A stretch of 18,484 nucleotides of DNA from an uncultured Christensenellaceae bacterium (GTDB lineage: Bacteria > Bacillota > Clostridia > Christensenellales > Borkfalkiaceae). This document shows, in pieces, positions 1-6,020 of the stretch. Position numbers and translations under genes: made by a program. The notes beneath the pieces were generated by a model. It did not search any database. It saw only the letters and a list, made by a program, of their open reading frames with translations, and was not told where the DNA came from. Each line of letters starts with the position of its first letter. Position 1 is the stretch's first letter. Where the stretch lies: positions 1 through 18,484 of the forward strand of contig CAJUOP010000028.1 in NCBI GenBank assembly GCA_910588465.1, in the 5' to 3' direction.

Positions 1-2
1 CC

Positions 3-56
3 GAATCGGATAAGGACTTCGGCAAAAATATCCTGCCCGCAATGCTGAACGCGGGT
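3..56 (+). pseudogene. glgC: Internal glgC segment in inverted orientation
   Basis: Read on the plus strand from base 3, 18 codons give ESDKDFGKNILPAMLNAG. This matches the GlgC block usually written DFGKNIIPxML, which lies far downstream of the N-terminal nucleotide-binding loop. After NAG the plus frame loses GlgC character and stops at 81-83. The segment therefore points opposite to the adjacent glgC start (142-50). The two overlap by about 7 bases (50-56, CGCGGGT), which could be junction microhomology. It is most simply a fold-back chimera at a contig end; a real inversion inside glgC is the alternative. Confidence 0.7.
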
Positions 57-142
57 TTTGCAATATTGTTCGTTAAGGCGTAAAGACGGCTACCCTGTCC
101 GCCCGCCAGCAACATTGCAACGCATTCTTTCTTTCTTTGCAT
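50..142 (-). CDS. glgC: Glucose-1-phosphate adenylyltransferase GlgC, N-terminal fragment (broken at a fold-back)
   Basis: GlgC makes ADP-glucose from ATP and glucose-1-phosphate, the donor for glycogen synthesis. Only the first 31 residues are present: MQRKKECVAM, then the nucleotide-binding signature LLAGGQGSRL (residues 11-20), then LTNNIAKPA. The ATG at 142-140 follows a good AAGGGG ribosome site (151-156) and lies 49 nt after the glgB stop, as expected for a glgB-glgC operon. After residue 31 the expected continuation (a VPFGGKYR-like stretch) is absent. The frame stays open to the window edge but is no longer GlgC-like, because the DNA switches to a plus-strand copy of a later part of glgC. 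The identity of the start is certain from the motif; what lies beyond the break cannot be told from this window. Confidence 0.85.
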
Positions 143-162
143 AAATTTCCCCTTATTTCTTC

Positions 163-178
163 CGAACCTTTCGGTCCG
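163..178 (-). other. glgB-glgC intercistronic hairpin with GAAA loop
   Basis: On the minus strand CGGACC-GAAA-GGTTCG forms a 6-bp stem (one G-U pair) closed by a GNRA-type tetraloop, in the 49-nt gap between the glgB stop and the glgC ribosome site. No U-run follows, so it is not an intrinsic terminator. It may affect mRNA stability or the glgB:glgC ratio; that role is inference. Confidence 0.4.
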
Positions 179-191
179 TTCATTCCCTCTT

Positions 192-2156
192 CTATTTCGC
201 CGCTTTGGGCGCTTTGGGCGCAGCCGCTTTTTTTGCGCGCGGCGCTTCCGCTTCCTTTACCAGATAGATACACGTAAGCCTCGGCATATCTATCGGGATG
301 GAAAACTGTTTTCCGTGGCTGGGACGCGCAACCGCCGTAAGCGTCTTTTTCTTCACCGAACCCGTTCCACCGTACTTCTTATCGTCGGTATTGAACACGA
401 TCGTATACTTTCCCTTCTCGTTTACGCCGAGCAGATAGTCCTCCGTGTCCGCCCCCGAAAAACTGACGAGCGCGATGACCTCGTTGCCCGCCCTGTCGCG
501 GCGGATAAACGAAACCACGTTTCTGTCCGCGTCGTCGGGCGCGAGCCACTCGAAGCCGTCCCATGAGTCCTCTACCTCGTAAAATGCGGGCGTACACTTA
601 TAATATTCGTTGAGCTCCTTTACCATGACGGAAAGTTTTCCGTGCAGCTCGTATTCGTCGCGCAAAAAGAATTCCAACCCTTCGTGATAGTCCCATTCCT
701 TAAACTGACCGAATTCGTAGCCCATAAAGTTAAGCTTTTTGCCGGGGTGCGCCGTCATATAGCCGAGGAAGGAACGCACTCCCGCAAATTTATCCTCGTA
801 CAGACCGGGCATCTTATTGATGAGCGAGCATTTCCCGTGCACCACCTCGTCGTGCGAAATGGGCAAAACGAAATTTTCGGAAAAAGCGTACATCATCGAA
901 AACGTAAGTTTGTTGTGGTTGTTCATGCGAAAGAACGGATTAAGCGAAACATAAGAGAGCATATCGTTCATCCATCCCATGTTCCATTTAAAGTTAAAGC
1001 CGAGCCCGCCAACCGAAGCGGGCTTCGTAACCAGTCCCCACGCGGTAGACTCCTCCGCCACCATCAGCGCATAAGGGAAGCGCAGGAACACCGCCTCGTT
1101 CAGCTTACGCAAAAAGGCGATCGCTTCCAGATTTTTATTTTCGCCGTAAATATTCGGCACCCACTCGCCGGGGCGTTTGTCGTAATCGAGGTAGAGCATG
1201 GAAGCCACCGCGTCCACGCGAATCCCGTCGATATGATATTTCTCGAAGAAGAAGCACGCGCTCGAAATCAGGAAAGAGAGCACCTCGTCCCTGCCGTAAT
1301 CGAAACGGCGCGTTCCCCAGCTCTTGTGCTCCATTCTATCCCACTGGCTGCTTTCGTAAAGAGGTTGTCCGTCGAATTCGTACAGTCCGTGTTCGTCCTT
1401 GGGGAAATGCGCGGGCACCCAATCGAGGATCACCCCGATTCCCGCTTTATGGAATTCGTCGATCAGATACATAAAGTCGTGCGGCGTGCCCATGCGCGAG
1501 GTTACGGCAAAATATCCCGTCACCTGATATCCCCAGGAGCCCTCGAACGGGAATTCGGTCACGGGCATAAATTCGACGTGCGTATACCCCATCTCCTTTA
1601 CGTAGGGCACCAGCTCCTTGGCAAGGTGGCGGTAGGAAAGAAAATTTCCGTCCGCGTGCCGCTTCCAGGAAAGCAGGTTCACCTCGTAAACGTTCATGGG
1701 CGAAGAAAACACGTTTTTGTTTTTGGTCTCCTCGCGGAATTTCTCGTCGTGCCAAACGTACCCTTCCAAATCGTACAGCTTGGAAGCGGTCGCGGGCGCG
1801 GTCTCAGCATGAAAAGCCGCGGGGTCGGCTTTCAAGAGCTTTCTGCCGTCCTGCGCGGTTACACAGTATTTATAGGTATCGTATTGCTTCAGCCCCTCTA
1901 TAAACAGCTCGAACGACTCCCCGTCGACCATGCGCTGCATATAATGGCTCTCTTTGTTCCAGTTATTAAAATCCCCCACAACCGAAACGCACTGCGCGTG
2001 CGGCGCCCAAACGCGGAATATATATCCCTCTTTCCCGGCGCATATCTGTTTATGCGCGCCGTAAGTTTCGTAAATTCTGTCGTTCTTGCCGTGATGATAC
2101 AAATGCAAAGGGAAATCCGATTCGTTTTGCGGATTCAGCTCCGTATTTTTTTTCAT
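192..2156 (-). CDS. glgB: 1,4-alpha-glucan branching enzyme GlgB
   Basis: Cytoplasmic GH13 enzyme that cuts an alpha-1,4-glucan chain and re-attaches it by an alpha-1,6 bond, building glycogen branches. 654 residues. An N-terminal CBM48-like domain carries FRVWAPHAQCVSVVGDFNNW (residues 47-66). The catalytic barrel shows VILDWVPAHF (242-251), DGIRVDA with the nucleophile Asp315, VAEES with the acid/base Glu near 368, and SHDEVVHGK with Asp436. The chosen start is the ATG at 2156-2154, because a perfect AGGAGG (2162-2167) lies 5 nt upstream; an upstream TTG in frame would add 7 residues and overlap that ribosome site. The last about 15 residues are a Lys/Ala/Pro-rich tail (KKAAAPKAPKAAK) not needed for catalysis. 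A strong promoter lies upstream and glgC follows 49 nt downstream, so this is the first gene of a glycogen operon. Confidence 0.97.
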   Translation of the reverse strand: MKKNTELNPQNESDFPLHLYHHGKNDRIYETYGAHKQICAGKEGYIFRVWAPHAQCVSVVGDFNNWNKESHYMQRMVDGESFELFIEGLKQYDTYKYCVTAQDGRKLLKADPAAFHAETAPATASKLYDLEGYVWHDEKFREETKNKNVFSSPMNVYEVNLLSWKRHADGNFLSYRHLAKELVPYVKEMGYTHVEFMPVTEFPFEGSWGYQVTGYFAVTSRMGTPHDFMYLIDEFHKAGIGVILDWVPAHFPKDEHGLYEFDGQPLYESSQWDRMEHKSWGTRRFDYGRDEVLSFLISSACFFFEKYHIDGIRVDAVASMLYLDYDKRPGEWVPNIYGENKNLEAIAFLRKLNEAVFLRFPYALMVAEESTAWGLVTKPASVGGLGFNFKWNMGWMNDMLSYVSLNPFFRMNNHNKLTFSMMYAFSENFVLPISHDEVVHGKCSLINKMPGLYEDKFAGVRSFLGYMTAHPGKKLNFMGYEFGQFKEWDYHEGLEFFLRDEYELHGKLSVMVKELNEYYKCTPAFYEVEDSWDGFEWLAPDDADRNVVSFIRRDRAGNEVIALVSFSGADTEDYLLGVNEKGKYTIVFNTDDKKYGGTGSVKKKTLTAVARPSHGKQFSIPIDMPRLTCIYLVKEAEAPRAKKAAAPKAPKAAK

Positions 2157-2216
2157 TCGTTCCTCCTTTATCCGCAAATTTCGGTCGTTAAAGCATAAGC
2201 TTTCGTTTCCTATATT

Positions 2217-2245
2217 ATTATACTATATTATAAAGCAACTTTCAA
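2217..2245 (-). promoter_or_regulatory. Sigma-A promoter of glgB
   Basis: On the minus strand TTGAAA (2240-2245) and TATAAT (2217-2222) are separated by exactly 17 nt. Transcription would start near 2210, giving a leader of roughly 50 nt. I see no operator or riboswitch in the leader. Confidence 0.8.
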
Positions 2246-2297
2246 TACCCATTTGCAATTTTTTCTTTGTTTTTTAAAAAATTTCCATTATTTTACA

Positions 2298-2330
2298 ATA
2301 AAAAAACGGCTTTTCCTTTCGGAAAAGCCG
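2298..2330 (-). terminator. Intrinsic terminator after murC
   Basis: Perfect 10-bp stem CGGCTTTTCC/GGAAAAGCCG (arms 2321-2330 and 2307-2316) with a 4-nt loop, followed on the minus strand by a run of seven T. It lies 18 nt past the murC stop. Confidence 0.9.
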
Positions 2331-2347
2331 CGATAAAAGCATTCAAA

Positions 2348-3673
2348 TCAGTTTTCCGCCGACGATCGGTCTAAAATTCCGCTAACGGCGTCGTAAATAT
2401 CTCCCGCGCCCAAAACCAGAATAAGATCTTCGGTCGTAACGGATTCCTTTAACCGATTTTTTAACTGTTCGGGCGACTGCACGTACCGCGCCCCGGGAAT
2501 CGTTCCCGTAAGCGTTACCGCGCTCCCCGCAGGATCGTACGCTTCCCGCGCGGCGAACGTCTTATAAATGATCGGCGCGTCCGCTTCCGAAAGCACCTCT
2601 GTAAAGTCCTTTAAAAAGTCTCGGGTACGGGTATAGGTATGGGGCTGAAACACAAGACGGACCGTCCCCGCGCACATATTCCGCGCGGTGGAAAGCGTTG
2701 CCGCGATCTCGTGCGGGTGATGCGCGTAATCGCACACGACGGGCACGCCGAACAGCGTTCCCACGCGCTCGAAACGGCGCTTTACTCCGCGGAAGCTCTC
2801 CAACCCCCGTTTTATTTCTTCGGCGGAGAATCCGCACAGCCGAGCCGCGGCATACGTCGCAAGCGCGTTCTGCACCTGCATTTTTCCCGTTACCTTCAAC
2901 CCGATCCGCACGGTCGGCAGCGATTTTTCCACCACCGTAAAACGGTATTTTTCGCCGTCCGAATATAAATTTTCCGCCCGCACGTCCCCCGAATAAAACC
3001 CGAAGCTGAGCGCGTGAGGAATTTCCCTTCCCCGCACGTCGTCCGCGTTTACCACCACTCTCTGCGCCTGCGCCGCAAACTTCGCGTATGCCTTTAACAG
3101 CTCGGTATCGCTGCGGTAGCAGTCGGTATGGTCGCGATCGGTATTTAAAATTACGGCGACCTCGCTTTTGATCGAAAGAAAGCTGCGCTGAAACTCGCAC
3201 GCCTCGGTTAAAAAATAGTCCTTCCCTCCGTCGTAAAAGTTGCCGAACACGGCGTCCTCTCCCCCGATATGGCAGGTAAATTTCCGTCTCCCCGCAGCGA
3301 AAACGTGCGACAGCATAGAGGTTGTCGAAGTTTTTCCGTGGCACCCCGCAACGGCGAGAACGTGCGGATATTCCTCCGCAATTCTCCCCAACAGTTCCGC
3401 GCGCGGCACAATGCGTTTTCCCGCCTTGATTGCCGCCGAAAGCTGCGGGTGGCTGTTTAATACCGCTCCCGTAAACACTACGGTCTCCTCGGTTATTTCT
3501 TCGCTCTCTCCGATATGAACGGGAATGCCGCGCTCTTTCAGCCGAGCGGTAAATCCGTTTTCTTTCGCGTCGCTTCCGCGCACGGGTATCCCGAAGCTGT
3601 TTAAAAGCAGCGCCAGCGCGCTCATGCTCACTCCGCCGATCCCGATAAAGTAATAATTCGATTCGGAAAACAT
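2348..3673 (-). CDS. murC: UDP-N-acetylmuramate--L-alanine ligase MurC
   Basis: Cytoplasmic ATP-dependent ligase that adds L-alanine to UDP-N-acetylmuramic acid, the first amino-acid step of peptidoglycan precursor synthesis. 441 residues, normal for MurC. The N-terminal Rossmann segment YFIGIGGVSMSAL (8-20) binds the UDP-sugar. The ATP P-loop is GCHGKTSTT (110-118). Family blocks NTDRDHTDCY in the middle domain, DYAHHPHEI and QPHTYTRT follow in order. The ATG at 3673-3671 is the first possible start, since in-frame stops lie directly upstream, but it has no convincing Shine-Dalgarno sequence, which is odd for this window. The gene stands alone: the csp terminator is 57 nt upstream and its own terminator directly downstream. 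No clear promoter is visible in the short upstream gap. Confidence 0.96.
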   Translation of the reverse strand: MFSESNYYFIGIGGVSMSALALLLNSFGIPVRGSDAKENGFTARLKERGIPVHIGESEEITEETVVFTGAVLNSHPQLSAAIKAGKRIVPRAELLGRIAEEYPHVLAVAGCHGKTSTTSMLSHVFAAGRRKFTCHIGGEDAVFGNFYDGGKDYFLTEACEFQRSFLSIKSEVAVILNTDRDHTDCYRSDTELLKAYAKFAAQAQRVVVNADDVRGREIPHALSFGFYSGDVRAENLYSDGEKYRFTVVEKSLPTVRIGLKVTGKMQVQNALATYAAARLCGFSAEEIKRGLESFRGVKRRFERVGTLFGVPVVCDYAHHPHEIAATLSTARNMCAGTVRLVFQPHTYTRTRDFLKDFTEVLSEADAPIIYKTFAAREAYDPAGSAVTLTGTIPGARYVQSPEQLKNRLKESVTTEDLILVLGAGDIYDAVSGILDRSSAEN

Positions 3674-3730
3674 ACTTCATCATACGGATACGCGTTAAAA
3701 AAGGTGACGGCGCGCCCAAAAAATCCGCAC

Positions 3731-3756
3731 AAAAAAAACGCGCCGTTCAGGCGCGT
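3731..3756 (-). terminator. Intrinsic terminator after the cold-shock gene
   Basis: Stem ACGCGCC/GGCGCGT (3750-3756 and 3738-3744) with a 5-nt loop, followed on the minus strand by eight T. It ends 57 nt before the murC start. Confidence 0.92.
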
Positions 3757-3785
3757 CTTTTCTCAGTGTGATACTCGGATCCCAA

Positions 3786-3998
3786 TCAGGAAACGGGTAC
3801 AACGTTCACAGCGCGAAGCTTGCCGCTGTCCTTAGGGTCAGGCTCGGTTTCAAACGTTACTTTCTGACCCTCTTTCAGCGTACGGAATCCTTCCGTCTGA
3901 ATCGCGGAGAAATGTACGAAAATATCGTCGCCGCCGTCGTCGTTGGAAATAAAGCCGTAACCCTTTCCGTCATTGAACCATTTAACAGTTCCGTTCAT
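3786..3998 (-). CDS. Cold-shock domain protein (CspA family)
   Basis: Small cytoplasmic OB-fold protein that binds single-stranded RNA and DNA, melts mRNA structure and acts as an RNA chaperone in the cold or in growth. 70 residues, typical. RNP1 is KGYGFIS (12-18) and RNP2 is DIFVHF (25-30); the opening MNGTVKWFND is characteristic. The start is set by GGAGGA (4007-4012) 8 nt upstream of the ATG. It is a single-gene unit with a consensus promoter and a strong terminator, which suggests high expression. Which csp paralogue it is cannot be told from sequence. Confidence 0.97.
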   Translation of the reverse strand: MNGTVKWFNDGKGYGFISNDDGGDDIFVHFSAIQTEGFRTLKEGQKVTFETEPDPKDSGKLRAVNVVPVS

Positions 3999-4020
3999 AT
4001 AAATTATCCTCCAATGGCTT

Positions 4021-4036
4021 GGCGCGCAACGCGCGG
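4021..4036 (-). promoter_or_regulatory. GC-rich hairpin in the csp 5' leader
   Basis: The approximately 54-nt leader of the csp mRNA contains a self-complementary GCGCG/CGCGC element: 5-bp stem, 3-nt loop, with two alternative registers. It lies about 10 nt upstream of the ribosome site. Csp leaders in other bacteria are structured and control translation with temperature; whether this one does is inference. Confidence 0.4.
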
Positions 4037-4058
4037 TTTTGTCCCAATACCAATACTA

Positions 4059-4087
4059 ATTATATCCTTTTTTCGCATATTTGTCAA
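4059..4087 (-). promoter_or_regulatory. Consensus sigma-A promoter of the csp gene
   Basis: Exact consensus on the minus strand: TTGACA (4082-4087), 17-nt spacer, TATAAT (4059-4064). Predicted transcription start is near 4052. Confidence 0.9.
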
Positions 4088-4127
4088 CAATATTCCATTG
4101 TTTTACAAGCAATTTTTTGAAAAATTT

Positions 4128-5939
4128 TCAATTTTTTAAATATTCGGAAAGCAGCGCGGCATTATTCGCGGCGAATGTTTCCGATTCCTCGGGCGACAGC
4201 TGTTTATAGTTCATCAGCGCAAGCAGAAAGATCTGTTCGGCGGCAAGGCGGCGCCGCCCTTCCTCCGCGCCCTTTAACGCCAGCACGGCGGAATTTGCCG
4301 TATTTACGATGAGCGTGACGTCCGCGGGAGATTCTCCCATTTGATAGAAGCTGTGCATCTCGGACATTCTGCGCATGAATTCGGAGACGTTCACCACGGC
4401 GGACACGGAAGCGTTTTTCAGTTTTTCCGTCTTGACCTTTACGCCCTTGTCTTTCAGACACTCCGTAAAGATCTCTTCGATCTCCTTATCCTCGCCCGCG
4501 CCGTCCTTTAACGCGCCGTCCACGTCGGCGTCGATGCGCAAAAAGCGAACGCGCGTCGGGTTTTTATACTCGATATAACTGATAAAGTGCGGGTCGATAT
4601 AGGCGTCGCAAACGATCGCGTCCAGCCCCGCGTCGCGGAACATTTTAACATACTGCGCCTGCTTGTTGAGATCGGACGCATAATAAACCGCCTGCGGCTC
4701 CTTGCCCTCCTTGGCGTCTGCCTCCGAAACCTCTTCCCCGAACAGCGACGAAAGCTTCGTATATTCACCCGCCAGATTTTTATAGACGATAACGTCCTTT
4801 ACCTTCTCGTAAAAATCGTCGTTCTTGATGCAGCCGAACTTGACGAAGGTAGAAATATCGTTCCAGCAGGATTCGTACTTTTCCTTGTCGTTACGCGAAA
4901 GCTCGGTCAGCTTGTCCGCCACCTTTTTCGTAATGTGCTTGGCAATTTTCTGCACCTGGCTGTCGTTTTGCAAGAAGGAACGGGAGACGTTCAGCGGAAT
5001 ATCGGGGCAGTCGATTACGCCGTTCAAGAGCATTAAAAACTCGGGGATCACTTCTTTGATATTGTCCGCAATGTAAACCTGATTGCAATACAGCTTCACC
5101 TGTCCGCGCTCCAGCTCCACCTGCTTTTTTATTTTGGGGAAATAGAGGATCCCCTTTAAGCGGAAAGGATATTCCATATTCAGATGGATCCAGAAGAGCG
5201 GTTCGTGAAAGTCGGAAAAAGTATCGCGGTAAAAATTTTTATATTCCTCTTCCGTGCACTCCTTGGGCTGCTTGGCATACAGCGGCACCGTCATGTTCTG
5301 CGGCTTGTTCTCCTCGCCGTCCTTGGGATTGAGGAAAATTTCGTACGGCATAAACGAGCAATACTTTTTCAGAAGCTTCCGGATTTCGTTTTCCTGTAAA
5401 ATTTCCTTTTCTTCCTTGGCGATATGCATTACGATCTTGGTTCCGCGCGTCGTCTTGTCGCACTCGCCGAGCGTATACGTGCTGTTTCCGTCCGATTCCC
5501 AGCGGACGGCGGCAGCGTCCTTGCGGTAAGACTTCGTATAAATTTCGATATTCTCCGAAACCATGTAAGCGGAATAGAAGCCGAGACCGAAGTGTCCGAT
5601 GATCCCCTCGCCGCCCGCTTTCTCGTATTTCGCCACAAAGTCCGCCGCACCTGAAAAGGCGATTTGCGTAATGTACGTTTCCACCTCCTCGGCGGTCATG
5701 CCGATCCCGTTGTCCTCTACGGTGAGCGTGTCCGCCTTGGAATCCGTCGTTACGGTAATTTTATAAGGCTCCCCGTTCTCCGCTTCGCCCAAATCGACCA
5801 GCTTACGAAATTTTGTGATCGCGTCCGCGGCGTTCGCCACGATCTCGCGCAAAAATATGTCCTTTTCGGAATACAGCCACTTTTTAATGATCGGCATCAT
5901 GTTTTCGCTTGAAATTTTAATATTGCCCGTCTTTTCCAT
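4128..5939 (-). CDS. htpG: Molecular chaperone HtpG (Hsp90)
   Basis: Cytosolic homodimeric ATP-dependent chaperone that refolds and matures client proteins. 603 residues, slightly short against roughly 620-640 for many homologues. The N-terminal GHKL ATPase domain shows the N-box EIVANAADAI (32-41, Glu32 and Asn36), DNGIGMT (76-82) and the lid-hinge GHFGLGFYSAYMV (115-127). The middle domain has the conserved LNVSRSFLQ block, and a C-terminal dimerisation domain follows. The ATG at 5939-5937 has AAGGAG 8 nt upstream. It appears to be a single-gene unit placed right after the terminator of the ispH operon. I found no CIRCE inverted repeat upstream, so HrcA control is not supported. No good terminator is visible after the stop; only an AT-rich weak palindrome is there. 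Confidence 0.97.
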   Translation of the reverse strand: MEKTGNIKISSENMMPIIKKWLYSEKDIFLREIVANAADAITKFRKLVDLGEAENGEPYKITVTTDSKADTLTVEDNGIGMTAEEVETYITQIAFSGAADFVAKYEKAGGEGIIGHFGLGFYSAYMVSENIEIYTKSYRKDAAAVRWESDGNSTYTLGECDKTTRGTKIVMHIAKEEKEILQENEIRKLLKKYCSFMPYEIFLNPKDGEENKPQNMTVPLYAKQPKECTEEEYKNFYRDTFSDFHEPLFWIHLNMEYPFRLKGILYFPKIKKQVELERGQVKLYCNQVYIADNIKEVIPEFLMLLNGVIDCPDIPLNVSRSFLQNDSQVQKIAKHITKKVADKLTELSRNDKEKYESCWNDISTFVKFGCIKNDDFYEKVKDVIVYKNLAGEYTKLSSLFGEEVSEADAKEGKEPQAVYYASDLNKQAQYVKMFRDAGLDAIVCDAYIDPHFISYIEYKNPTRVRFLRIDADVDGALKDGAGEDKEIEEIFTECLKDKGVKVKTEKLKNASVSAVVNVSEFMRRMSEMHSFYQMGESPADVTLIVNTANSAVLALKGAEEGRRRLAAEQIFLLALMNYKQLSPEESETFAANNAALLSEYLKN

Positions 5940-5970
5940 CTGTCTTTCTCCTTAAAACAAGTTATCGGTA

Positions 5971-5999
5971 TTTATATAAACAAAAAAATCCGCCGTTAA
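5971..5999 (-). promoter_or_regulatory. Possible htpG promoter overlapping the upstream terminator
   Basis: TTAACG (5994-5999) and TATAAA (5971-5976) on the minus strand have an ideal 17-nt spacer. The -35 box would be the loop of the preceding terminator hairpin. Match to consensus is moderate (4/6 and 5/6), but no other promoter fits the 42-nt gap before htpG. Confidence 0.4.
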
Positions 6000-6009
6000 G
6001 CGGATTTTT
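5982..6009 (-). terminator. Intrinsic terminator of the aroH/cmk-plsC-ispH operon
   Basis: Ten-bp stem AAAAATCCGC/GCGGATTTTT with a 6-nt loop, followed by a seven-T tract on the minus strand. It starts 12 nt after the ispH-rpsA stop. Confidence 0.92.
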
Positions 6010-6020
6010 CACGATATTTT

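Noticed and set aside
642..2198. 518-codon open frame on the plus strand opposite glgB
   Set aside because: No family motif, no ribosome site and a composition typical of the antisense of a GC-rich codon pattern; glgB on the other strand has every catalytic motif.
2562..3719. 385-codon minus-strand frame overlapping murC
   Set aside because: Arg/Gly-rich frame-shifted shadow of murC with no recognisable domain.
4117..4131. AT-only palindrome at the end of htpG as a terminator
   Set aside because: A 7-bp A/T stem with no following T-run on the minus strand is too weak to call.
5940..6020. CIRCE operator upstream of htpG
   Set aside because: Looked for the TTAGCACTC/GAGTGCTAA inverted repeat and did not find it.
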